Source of the DNA: Struthidea cinerea
Taxonomy: Eukaryota > Chordata > Aves > Passeriformes > Corcoracidae
Assembly (NCBI GenBank): GCA_013397865.1
Contig: VZTI01001048.1
Location: 3,575,842-3,639,841, forward strand
Reading direction: 5' to 3'
DNA length: 64,000 nucleotides
Positions 1 through 12,700 of the stretch are shown piece by piece (within the stretch, counting starts at the first letter, position 1; every line of letters begins with the position of its first letter). Under the pieces are notes generated by a model. It worked only from the letters and a program-made list of their open reading frames with translations. It did not search any database and had not been told where the DNA came from. The position numbers and the translations under genes were made by a program.

Positions 1-3000
1 GTGCAGTGTGGAAGCAAGCCAAAGTGATCACCAAACGCATTGCAAAGCAGGAAAGGAAGCTGTGATGTTCTTAATATTTTTCTCAATGTGGAAGCTCCTC
101 TGTAGCAGCTGAATTGGGGATGTCTGCTGGAAGACATGGCCTGTGTGAACAAGCCATGGTGCAGGGGACAGGGCACGCACGAGCCGGGGCTGGGAGGGAG
201 AACTGACCCTGCCAGCTCGGCCTTCTCGGACCCTTTCACCCTGGGCAGGTTCTGCCCCTCCACTACATTGTCTTCCAGCAGGGTTGGTAGGTGGAGGAGG
301 GACAATGACAGTATTTGGTCACTGCTTTAGAGTTGAGAAGATTAGGTTCTGCACTTAATTCCTTCCCTGGTTGGCTAGAAGAGTGTTTACTTGGAGGATC
401 TGTTCACACTACTGGGAGATGTGGGAAGAGCTGGAAATGAAAGAAAGTACATTCTGGTTCTTGGTTTGTCAAGGCTCATTTCTATTCCTTTTTTTTTACT
501 GACTCTTTTAAAACAGAATGTCATTTTTATGGGTCCTGTGCCAAAATAGGAGTGCTGAGCTCTTGTGAAATCCACATAGTATTACTTGGAAGCAGAGTGC
601 TCTATTCCATACTTCAAAAGCAACTGTGTGCTTCTGAGTGCTTCAGCTATTAGCAACAAGCCACTGGTGCTTTTCTGCTTAAAAGGGGTCTACAAAATAA
701 AAATGCATTTTGCTATGAATCACATGGACACGGAGTTTCAGCATGCAGCGTTATTTTTAACTGAAACGTTGCTACACAAAATAGTCCTATTTTTTTAAGA
801 AAAATTACCATAATATGTCACTATAATCAGGAAGTTTATTCATTTATAAACATATCTTATCTTTAGCATCTCAGTCATATGCAACTGAGTTATTGTTTGT
901 ATTATGTAGATGACTCATTTCCCTTTCAAGGATGTGCAAATCATATGTCATATACAGTATCTGACCTTTCTTCTTTCAGTGTCTACAGGCCACCATTTGA
1001 TTATTCAAAGCAATGCTTACAGGAATGATAACAATGTCAAGAAAAACAGTGCAGGAAAGGAAAAGTCCCTTAAGGATGGCTGATATTAAACGCATGCAGT
1101 ATTAAAATATTAGAGCAAAAGCAATACTTAGAAAAGTTTAAAATAATAGTAGTAGGAACTACTTGGAAATGAGGAACAGCATGGGAAAAAGCAGTGTGGA
1201 GCAAAATGTCTAAGGAATCCAACTTTTTTCCAGATGAATTTCAAAACATGAAAGGACTGCCTTTGTGAAAATGTGAATTCAAATGGGGAGGCTGTAGCCA
1301 AGACTCAGCCCCTACTCCTGCAATGTGAATCTAACGTGGTTTCAGATTGCACATCAGACAACGTCCCTTCGTGATTTCCCCTCTCGAACAGACTTGCACA
1401 GTTCTGATCGCTTCGTGTCCGTGGTTGTCTCTGGTAACACCTTTGAAGGGAAAGGGATGGGGTAAAGGGGCATCCCTGGCAGTTAGCTGAGTTTTGCCTT
1501 TTTCCAAGTCTTCTCTAACTACAGTCTTTTATAATGTCATGATACTACCAAAAATATCCCGTTTCCTTGGCACTACTCCAAAAATAACACATCAACTTTT
1601 TGGGGGTCAGGTGTTGGCAAAGCAAAGGTCTTGTACAGGCACGGAACAAGGAACCCCAAAGTCACTTTTCTCTTAGATTTGGTAATGGGTGTCTGTGACA
1701 GCTGACCAGCAGAATATTCCAATTGTGCAGCCCATGGGACTGAAACTGGAGTCCGGCTGAGGCCTGCACTAAGTGCCAAAAGTTGCTGGGAGAGTGTGGT
1801 GCTAAGCCAAGAGGGGAGCCGGCTCAGCCCAGGAGCTCTAGGCATGGCACAAAGAGGGCTAGGAAAGCTCATGACTCTGGCTCTACAAAGCAGCAGCTCT
1901 GCCTTCAAGGACAGCCTGGCTGTGCTGGCACACGGCTGTGTTTGCTTGGGGTGGTTTCAGGCGAATTTGATCTACTGAGCTCAGGCTGGCCCCACAGAGA
2001 GCTGCTGTGAGTGTCCGAACCCCCACGGCACAGCTGGACAGTGGCAGTGATGTGGCCTCCCTACCCGCGGTGACTGCGCGGCATCTGCAACCCTGCTGGA
2101 GGATCCTGCTCCTCTCTCTTGTTACAAGCAATGTTTTCCACAGGATGGGTTTTGTTGTTTGTTTTTTTTTAATATCTTTTATCTTAATTCCCATTACTGT
2201 GACTCATTCTGCTTTGGTGGAAAATCCGTATTCTTTTTTTGTATAAAATCTGTTTATGACATGTGTCAGGACAGCATATAAACTCCTGCTGAATCCCACC
2301 TGTACTTTTAATGCTCTTGGAACTTAAATATTTTATTAGCGATGGATACTATTGCAATTATTTTGGTGTGAGTGATTTCCCAATTTGCTAATCTTACTAT
2401 TAAAATTAATATTTAGGTTTTATATCCTTCAAATGGGAATAATGATGTTAGTTATCTGATGTTTATGTCTTTCAGTCACGAAAATGTTCCTATTTAGGCT
2501 GTAACAGGCCACACACATGTAATCACAATAAATAGCATCTAATATGTTTACAGTAGTGGAAGGATGAGGTTAACTTCTGTTTTCATATTGATGGACTCAG
2601 CTGGACTTGGAATACTATTGTTTACAATTGGCTACATTTTTGTTGTTGTGCTTTACCCTCAAATTAAATCTTTATTTCATCAACTAACCCTAGGGATTCC
2701 CTGTTATAATCAATGTAATAAACAGCATTAGTCGATAGCCTATAGCTGAAGTTGATTTGTAATTAGGCTTGTGTTTAAAGAAGAATAATTTTCTAAATTT
2801 TACTACAATAATTTTCCTTTATATTTATTTATGAAAGGCAGGATTAAAAGTTGACTATGGTTTGTCTTGTCTCCACATGTCTTTAAAGCCAGGTCATTCG
2901 ATTGGGACAGCATTTTTCATTGTCTATTTTAAGCATAATTTTGGAAGGGAAATTGCTAACAGTCAATATGGGCTGAGCACCTAACTACCAAGTACTCATT

Positions 3001-6000
3001 CAAAAATCTTCCCTGCTCCTTTGTCAGATGCTTGCTAAAGACACAGCTACCCGTGTAAGGGCAGAGCATGTGGCAAGTATCAGCGACACCCTACTAAACA
3101 GGGAAAAAGTAGGAGCGAGATGCAGTGGGCCAGGGCACAGATAACAGCCTCCAAGTCAGGTTTTACTTGATGAAAAAAAAATGGCCAGAGGCAGACGTCT
3201 TGCAGGAATTAAATATAAACTTTTAACTGCTGTTCTCAGAGTGCAGGTGACCTCCAAAGCTTTTTGTGTACAGCAAACAAGGGACATCTAGAGAAAGTTG
3301 TTTAGCAGACAAGTTATGAACTTTACCTGTTAAGTTACCCTTCTTTGGCTATTTTTTGGAAATTTGTAAATGCCTGCCTATTTAGCATTAATGTAAATCT
3401 GATGAGGTGATTTGCACAGTTCTGATCTCTGGTGAAAGTCATCTTGTAATAAGTTTTAATCTCTAAAGCAAGACATAAACAAAATCATTTCAGTCATTTG
3501 ACAGAAAATAAGTGGAAAGAGTTTTTATAAAATATGTTCTTGGTTAGTCAAGAGGATCAGCAAGCTCAAAGTGGTCCAAAACTTTGGGTATGTTTTGTAC
3601 ATATTGTCAGGTTAAGCATATTTTTGGTAAAACAGAGTGTGGCATATCTGTTTTCTTCTCAGATTAGAACATTGGTATTTAGGAAAAGAATAAAAGGAGA
3701 AAGGAGCTGACAAGAAAGCTGATGGATTATTTAGGCATAGGTAGCTTAAAGCATTTATCTGTGTGAAACTCAAGACAGCCCTGAGAAGTTGCTCTGGTAG
3801 TACAAGTTGTCCAGCTTGCACAGTTAGTACAGTGCTTTATTTTGATCCAGCTTTCACCATGTAGATTTACTCCTTGGAACAAGATTAATTTCCCCTAAAA
3901 CCACTGCTAATACTCTCAAACCTCCTGCTTATGTGACTGGTTTCCTGCATTTAACTCTGGGAGGAAGTGCCGATCCACCCCTTCTGAGACTTTGGTTAAC
4001 ACTCCTTGCTGCCTGCTCATACTAGGGCTGGGCAAGCTGAGCTCAAAAATAAATGAACTTTAGTTAATAAAGAAGAGAAAAACAGTAATTTAGAAGTGGA
4101 AAGATACAAGGAGGAGATTTATTAATCTAGGTTTTGTTGGTAGTTACACAACTTGTAGGATGTAAAAGGATCGTCCTTGTTTACATGGTTACTCATATGC
4201 ATTTCATTCAAATCTAGTTTAGAAAAAATGTATGTATAGATCAAAGACTGATAAAATAATTTGCAAGGTGCAAAGCTTAGTGTCTTAGATAATAAAGCTA
4301 CTGGTAGAACAAATTAACCTGCTGCTCTGGACCCAGAGGAGAGCTGTTCACCCCAAGCTGTGAATACAGAATACCTTTCACTTGAGAGACCTGAGTTTTT
4401 CCTGTCAGATTGGAATTCTGTGTACTCATATGGTTCCAGGAACAGCTACTTCTCTGTGACTGATGATTTAAAACTCATAGATCAGGATCTCCACCAATTC
4501 TTCCTAATTCCATTTCAATCTGTGTAGACATGTGGGAAGGCAGATGTATATATATACACACAAATGCACGATGGCAGAGACACAGGCCACAGGAGAGTCA
4601 TAAAAAAGCATAAAGGGTTTCATCTGGAATAGGTCCAAATAACTCTGATACTGACCTGATGTAGGTGCTATGTTCTCTAAGTGAAATTACTAGAAAGTCC
4701 CAAGTGGTAGTGCAGAACTCTGCTTATTGTGTGAATTGGGTGGAACTTTGTGGACCACAGACTTGTAAAAGCTGAACAGAAGACCTTCGTCTCTGTGATT
4801 GCTATTTAGGATCGTATTTTCAAGTACTAAGGCACAGGTCCTCAAAATTTTTGAGAAACCTAACAGAATTAAATGAAAAACAGGTAGAAAAACAGAAGTG
4901 AGATGCTGAAATGTCTTTTTGGAATTGTCTGAGATATAAGTAACTGCATAAGGAAAGTTGTCTTGGATCCATTTGTGGACATTGTGCTAAAGCTGGTTTT
5001 TACACATATGGTCCTGAATTTCTCTAAGAAAACAATTGTGCTTCTCCAAAACGTGAAGCTCAGGGAGAATTGGTTCTGCAAAGAAACATCTTTTCTGCCC
5101 AGAGAGGAATTACCTTTTCATAGCAAGTTTTATTTTGGAATCCCAGCTATGCATAGAAACATCTTATTATTTCAAATTATTAGCCAATAGTTCAAATGAA
5201 AAAAAAAAGTGATATACAACTGTGATTATGACCAGAATAGGAAACTCTTTTTTTGTGCTGAGTAGTTTTCATGCTGTGACTATCTGTTGTGAGGTCAGTG
5301 AGGGATAGATCATGAGTTGGTGCAGCCATTCCCCTCCAGTGCCTGGGAAGACACTGGAACTGCACATGTGAGTAGCTGTTCACTGGTGTACTGAAGGGAC
5401 TCGCAGTCTCACCTTCAGTGACAAAGCACATTAGAATCTGGGCTTGACAGTTCAGGAAACCTTTAAGTGAGCATGAATTAACCAATTTATGCCAGATATC
5501 CGCAGAAGGCCTTGGAGATCTCATAATCATGTGAGGAAATGTGCCTCTCAGTTTGGGAGGTTTAAATAAAAATAATGTAATTTTTGTTCAGGTAACACTT
5601 TTATAGCATGAATTTTATAATAAACACAACAGCTGCAGCAAGATTGTTTTTCTTGCTGTAAGGCATAGGAGAGAGTGTTTGCCAATTTTCTGCCTCAAAA
5701 AGGTGTTTTCACATCTTGACTTAGCCCTGAATATTTCAGCAGAATCTATAATAACAGACTTGCATGTTTTAAGATTCTATAACATTATAATTTAAAAATG
5801 CAGGAAGGAATTGTGTGTCATCACAGGACTGTGATTTACAAAGACTGGTTTTGGATATGTTGTGTGTTATTTGGTTTATCATGACTAACTTTTGCTTGAC
5901 CTAGGTCAGAATCCGTGGCCCTGAAACAAACTATATTCCCTTGCTGAACCTTATTAAAGGAATACAGAAAAGTACGTGCTAACTATTGCACTTGATTCAT

Positions 6001-6639
6001 TCTCTGCAAAATACATTCTTTGCCCAAGTTCTGCTTCTGTGAATGGGAGGGAAAAAATTAACATAGGGAAGAGTTCTCCTGCATCTCCAATTTCATCTAT
6101 AAATAAAGAACTATTTTGCCATGGCGTGTAGGAAGTACAAGAGCACCAGCCTGTGTTTTACATTAGGATTTTTTAAATGGCTTGAACATTCTTTGAAATT
6201 AAAAAGATAACAAGGGCTGGCATGAACACCAAGAGCATCTTCAGTACTTAATGTGCATTTTAAATTTTTTTCCTAAACCTCTGTACTTTCAATTGCTGTA
6301 TTTTTAAATTAGTGTCTCCTGTCTCTATAAGGCGCAATCATCTGAAACAGTGACGGCAAACTTTTCTGTCACATAACCAAGTCCTCTGCTAGCTGGGAAA
6401 CAGGAGACATACAAAATAGCTAGGGAAAGACAGAATCCTGGCACTAGTTTGCACCAGTGAAGGACAGTCTGGGTATCAAGTTATGTCCAGAGGTGTCCAG
6501 ACTCACTTTTACAGAGAAAATGAGCAGCTGCATTCATGTGCCGCTCTCAGACATCGAAGTGCTTGAGAGTTGCATAAAGTTTAATAGTTTAAATCCAGGT
6601 TTAGTATATGCAGAATTCTTGTGTATCCTAATCACAGAA
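1..6639. other. Gene-poor AT-rich DNA, no supported gene
   Basis: No convincing exon or repeat was recognised. There is a GC-richer patch at about 130-300 and another at about 1,680-2,110. The second has short open frames on both strands that overlap one another, which is what GC-rich noncoding DNA gives by chance. Isolated splice-like sites occur (a plus-strand acceptor ending at 979, a minus-strand donor at 5,413/5,412), but none forms an exon I would defend. A short TATATATA/CACACA run sits near 4,547-4,563. Confidence 0.5.
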
Positions 6640-6642
6640 TGC

Positions 6643-6704
6643 TCTGAGTAAGGCAGTGAGCACCTGTGTGGGACTTAGCGGCTGGCTGGGGTTAAACCAC
6701 AACA
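6643..6704 (-). mobile_element. Fragment of an endogenous retrovirus LTR (5' end only)
   Basis: Read on the minus strand, the segment starts TGTTGTGGTTTAACCCCAGC and continues with CAGCC and a CTAAG-CCACACAG-GCTCACT-like stretch. This closely resembles the first 60 or so bases of an LTR common in songbird genomes, which begins TGTCGTGGTTTAACCCCAGC. The TG terminus at 6,704 fits an LTR edge. Similarity fades below about 6,643, so this is only a truncated and diverged piece. I see no internal retroviral genes or partner LTR nearby. The family assignment is from memory. Confidence 0.5.
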
Positions 6705-9700
6705 GTAACTTACAGACATTCTTTTTACAGTGCCCTTACCAGTTGAATCAGTCACTTGGGAAGATGAAATAAGGTATGAGCAGGATGTCTGTTGTTGACA
6801 AATACTCTGCTCATAGGAAGAGCAGAATAAACATTGGCTTGCAGCTTTGTCTCCGAGTTGCATGTCGAACACTAATCATAGCCTGGTATTTTCCTAAACC
6901 AAAATGGCTTCACAGTCATTAAAGTAATGGAAAATCTTTACAAGAACTTTCACAAAAGGATATGCTACACGTTAATCAAACTTATGGCAGCTGCTAGAAG
7001 GGATTGTCAGTTTCTTTTATGATGAAAATCCACATGGGGCCAATTCACAATGCTGGCCAAGTTACAGGTGTCACATGTATAAAACACGTAGTTGGTTTAA
7101 GATTTAATTAGGACTTTCTTCTCTGATCATAACACTTTAAAGGAAAAATACACTTAGGTTTTAATTTTCTTTGAGAGTGGTTATTAATTTGATGTGATTG
7201 ATGTTAAATGGGAATTAAATCATAAATGTGATTATGCTTATGGTTGGATGTTGTCTCAGTAGATTGTTTCTGCTTGTCACTTTTGAATGACTGGTGACGT
7301 GATATGGCATGTTGATTTTTATTATTGCTTAAAGATTTCACTTTATCATCATTTGTCAGGAAACTGATTTTCCTCTTAGTCCCATTAATATGAAATCTGT
7401 CATAACTAGATTAGGATAGAATTGTTATCTATTGCACCTATAAACCTTAGGCTAAATTTTACTCCCAGGAAAAAGACAGCATAATAATACGGAGGGGAAA
7501 ACCAATCAACTCACAAAAAGTAATACTGGAATGTGAATACCAACAGACGAGAGTAATTTTTTCCCCTTGTAATTATGGTGTATATTTCTATTTACTTGGC
7601 TAAACCAGATTTCAGGGGTGCTCACACCTGAACTGGAAACTCAGTTTTCAGTGACAGAGTGGGTAGGAAAAATTAGTAAGATGAGGAATTCAAAGATGGA
7701 ATAAGAATACTGTACCTTTTAAAGATAGTAATTTACAAGTTTAGAGAGGCAGTCACTTTGATTTTCCTGACAGGAAACAGGCTTTTGGCAAAGATAGCAG
7801 AGAATGACACACCACTTCTGTGGACCCCCTCCCCATTTTGGTTCAAAATGAGCATAGAGGAATTGTGGGATTTCTGTCACCTTACAGAATGGACCCAATG
7901 TCCCTAACACATGTGCTGCCCTCTTTCATCCAGAGAATCTCAAAGACTGCTTGGTGCAATATGCCCTTTTACAGTCGCAGTCGAGTCTGAAGCCTGCAGG
8001 TCAATTAAAGGGACTTCTGTGGTCTCACTTCAAGCCTTACATTTGTTGCTTATTTGCACTAACCAGTGTTCTTCTCTGGTACTTATTTGATGCCCATTAC
8101 TGTGATATCTGAGAACAAAGATCATTGAGAACAGATACTATTTCTACCAGAAAACCGAGTTTTACATTGTTGTAGAAGCAGGGGAATCCTATTAATCCAC
8201 AAAGCACATCAGAATACATTGCACACAATGCAAGCCATGTGCACTCTACGCAAGCCCCAGCTCACAAGCTGAGATAGCTGTGACATATCCCTCAGTCTGA
8301 AAAATAAAAGGTAGACTTCTTGGGTTTTTTTTTTTAGAATTTGGGGAGAAAACACCAAATCAACAGCAAACAAACAGTTATTTAAAGCCAAAGTTTTTGC
8401 TTTCTAGCTTAAATTTGGGTATAGAAATAAGTATAAGCTTGAAAACTGATTTTTTTTTTTTTTATTCGTGATCCCTGCATTTGTATTAGTCTCAAACCTA
8501 GCATCTGATTTGTTAGAACTATCTTTATTATGGACAAATTTATAGAATTTAGACATCTCCCTGCTTGATTGATCCACCATCTACTATCAGTCTCAGAGCC
8601 ACACTGAGCAGGATGTGCCATCAATTGCAAGTGGCACACAGCAGGACAGATGTAGTTTCTGGGTGTCCAAGAGCCAGTGTATTATAGGATATCATTAAAT
8701 GACAAAGGAGTTATTTTTGTACTAAGAGTGCTAATAGTTTTACATGTCTTTTAAAATATGCTTTTTAGATTCAAGAAATCGGTCAAAGTTAAAGCTTTCT
8801 TGCAAGTTCTTCAATTAAAAAAAATATACCCTTTTTTGGCAACAAAATTTCACTTTAAAAGTTCTCTTCAGTGTTTAGTAAAAAAAAATTTTAAAGTGAA
8901 AAACTTCAGCAACAAGCAAAGAAAAGCAACAGCTTAAGAACATTAATTGTCTGATTGACTGAATATGACAGATTATGCAAGAACATTTTCCAAGAGAGAA
9001 CCCATTTTCAAACAGAGTCTTTCAATTTGATATAGTGAATCTCTGAAATTCAGCATCAGTCACATTAGACTACAGTTCTGTTTTGTTTAGAAGATCTGTG
9101 ACTTCAAATTTACAGAAGTAGCTTTTGCTAGCAAGTATTAACTGTATCAGAGAACCAAAGAAGGAAGGGATTAGATTCTGCACTGTTGGTGAAGAAAAGA
9201 GGAGAAAATTCAATTGAAATAAGTGGAATTACAGAGGAGAAAAATGAGTCAGAGATCAGAATCAAGACTTTATTGAAAAAGCTTATGATGTTGAATATTA
9301 AATTAATCTAATTTGCACTGTCTGATGGTGGCCATTAGTGCCTGAAGTAGAGGCAATGAAATGCTAATATGATTAGTTAGCAACACTAAAAACAACCAGT
9401 ACATTTTTCCTTTGATTGTCTGTGTGTTTAAGAATATTTCATTACTTCTGCTTCCTTTGAAATAAGGGTAAGATATAAATCATAGGCACAGAGATAACTA
9501 GCGGTTGTGACGTTTTGTTGCAGAGTTTAATTACATGAATCATAAAATATTGCTACAATTTTCCAAACTGTTAAACCTTAATTAATATGAACCCACAGGG
9601 ACCACCTTGATGGTTCATAATACTCTGGAAACTCTCCTCCCACAGTAGTAGTTCATATGGTTGAAGATTGCTTTATAATTTACAGAGAGTGATCAATTAT

Positions 9701-12700
9701 TAGAAATGAAGCCAGACAAATTAATTTAATATAAATGGGGTTGTATGGAGTTTGACTAATTCTTTTTAATTACCTATACGTTATTTTTTCAATAGTCTAA
9801 CAAAGGGAACCATTATTCTTCCCCATGTACAAATTCATTAATCTCATTACCGTGCAGTATTAATATAATTTTATCACACATTCCAGAAGTGCAGCACATT
9901 GACAAACCTTAATGAATCACAGCATTAGTGTACTATCACTACATTAATTTCAGGACATGCCTTGCTCATCCGCAATTTACGTTGAGACTCAGTGTAAAAT
10001 GAGCTGAATAAGCACGTAATTATGACATCTGCTTCTTTTCAGGTACCTCTTTGTAAATCAGTGACAAAGGAATAACAGGTTTAAATATGTGTTAACACTC
10101 TGATAGCATGTATAATTGCAATATGGCAATGTGTAATGAAGATTAAATTAGACTGCAGGGTACCTGACATATGCAAGTGCATAATTGAACTGCAATAATT
10201 ATGGAATGAAAAAGACTATAAAGTACTAGTATTTCAGTTCAGTAAGGTAAAACCAGAGTAAAGGAGAAATATTATTGAAATGGTGATGCAAACAAGTACA
10301 TTGTTTTTATAAGGAAATGTTATTTATGCTCATAATTTTTATCTTCAATATCCCTAACATGTTCTTGGTGTTAGGTAAAGTTCTCACAGACTCTCCTGTT
10401 TTGATCCTTCTTGGATTTCAGGTATCTGTGCCTTTCATCTCTACAACAGCAGATAACACCCACCACATATAAATATAATACTGCTGGTGAGGGATTTTAT
10501 GAGACTGAGAAACTGAATTTCACACATCTACTGTGGTAGAAAACAGTGATTCACTGAAGCCATGGCCTCCAATCAGGGGGCTGAGGAAGGATTATGTGCT
10601 TTGTCCTGTGGGAGAGACAACCTGAAACATATGGGAGATCAAACTGTAAGCCAGAGGGTATGGCAAATTATTAACTGCATTTTAACTGAAGTCATTATCA
10701 CAGAACTGCTAAAATATTTATTTTAGATGTGTATCACGCTATATTTCAACTTCAAATCACTTGTGGATAACAATTAATTCTAAAGGTTAGTAACAGAATA
10801 TTAGGGTATGTGTTAAATGTTCTTATTCGAACAAAAATACGCAATACATATGAATGTGACTGGTGAAGTCTGCAGTGTTATACCATGTTTACATTATAAC
10901 CTAAATTATACTATTATAATTTAAGCAAAAATGTATTTGCTATATGAACATAAGAGATGTTCATATATATATATATAAATAGGATATTATATTGATGAAT
11001 TCATTGTTATATTAAATTATTCTCATAGTCAAAATGACTACTTACATCTTATAAAAGACAAAAACCTATTCATGCTTATGACAGCACTTAATAAAACTTT
11101 AAATATAGTCTGTGAAGTCTTTGTCATACATTTGTGTACATGTGTGAACATACCCTGTGCATTCATGAGACTGTACTATGTTTCTTGTAAGAAATAACAT
11201 GTCTGGGAATTCTGTATCTTCTGAGACTTTCTCCTGAGAGCAGCTTTTCTGAACTTTCTTCTGACATCAGCTTTTCTCTTGTTATTACCAAGCTGGAAAA
11301 CAACAGTTCCTCCACACACTTCACATAGAGAGATATTAAAAATAAATTTCAAGCTACATAAAAGGATTTCCAGTGAAGCCGTCAGAGCCTGAGCAACAAA
11401 TAAAACAACGTGTGACCTTTCTACAGAACCTGGTGACTTTTTTCAGCTCACGTTAGATTCGCCTCTGTCAGAACTCTGTGGCTCTTATTATCCAGCTGGC
11501 TGAATGAATTCCCCTGTGATGCCCCAGTAAAGGCACGCTCAGCAGCCAGGCTGGCTGCGTCACAGAGCAGGTTTCAGCTGGACAGCAGAGTCGGGTTTGC
11601 TTGGAATTCCTCACACAGGAAGTTTACTGAGCTCCCCATGGCCAACAGCCACAGAGTCTCATTTGGGTTGGACTGGGCCCTAAGAAAGCACACTCGGGCA
11701 AATATTTTCAGGAATTTCTCTTTGCAAGTCTTTCTAGTTTTCGGTGTCTAATCTGTAGCTACACGTGCACACTCATATCCACAAACGCACCCATCCTTCA
11801 TTAATTAGCAAAGACAACTTAAGCACTTTTATCAACCAGATTTTGAGTAGACAGACATGCAGAGAAAGGTAAATAATGTTTTTGTCTCGAGGATGAAATT
11901 GCAGAATGTAGTAGCTCTTTCTGTAGTGGTACTGCTCACACTGGCAAATTTTCATATCTCCTATCATGTTGACTCACTGTTAAATGGTATCATGGGTTTT
12001 AACTAACAAACTTTCCATCTGATGATGAATAAAAACCTTAATAGAAGAATATGAAATTAGACCAGAAAACTTAAAACTGAATTTAAGGGTATGATGGATT
12101 TTTTTTCCGATGATCTTAGTCAAGAAACAGGAATATTTACCTTTCATTTATCTTATTTACCATTATTTTAGGACAGATAATATAATTTAAGATTAGAGGA
12201 ATTATTACCAAACTTGGGCTCTTATGGCTTAAAGCAGGATTTAGACAACACTTTCTATTAAGACTGGTAAAAAGAGTAATATAAGGCAGGATGGATTTTA
12301 CTTGTTATAATAATACATATTTCTCCTGGAAACAGAAATTTCAAAGAGTTTTTCATAAATTTGCTATGTAAACAAAACACCAGTATTTTCATAAAGGTAA
12401 TTTCGTACCAGTAGAAATATAAGGTTTGTTTAAATTGAATTGTCATAATGAGGAAACTATAGAAGAATTTTAGGACCTGTAACTCATGCTGCAATTTTGG
12501 ACAGCAGGCCAAATAATGCCATAATCTTTTTCTGATATGCTGGAATAAATAAGTCAAAAAATATAACCTAAGCAATTCTCTAACAGTTTTTATGAATTAC
12601 AATATCCAAATTAGACTGAAAAAAAGTGCCTGCTTGTACACAAAATCTATTTAGTCATCAGATTTACAGGAATGACAATTAAACCTTCAAACAGTTCTAC

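Noticed and set aside
980..1082. Plus-strand segment after a strong acceptor (CTTTCTTCTTTCAG) with a 33-codon open frame
   Set aside because: Two frames look equally plausible, there is no upstream exon and no clear polyadenylation signal. A strong lone acceptor is common in such DNA.
1354..1440. Possible minus-strand terminal exon after TTCCCTTCAAAG
   Set aside because: Short, open in two frames, with no recognisable C-terminus. The nearest AATAAA on that strand is some 500 bases on, so support is too thin.
5413..5546. Minus-strand exon-like segment with a good donor (CTGAAG followed by GTGAGAC) and an open, protein-like frame
   Set aside because: The acceptor side (AAACTGAGAG) is purine-rich and poor, and no linkage to another exon can be shown. 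It remains a weak candidate for the gene of the 29-kb exon.
6723..6765. 43-base plus-strand segment between TTTTTACAG and GTATGA, open in one frame
   Set aside because: Too short for significance and adjacent to an LTR relic. No partner exon found.
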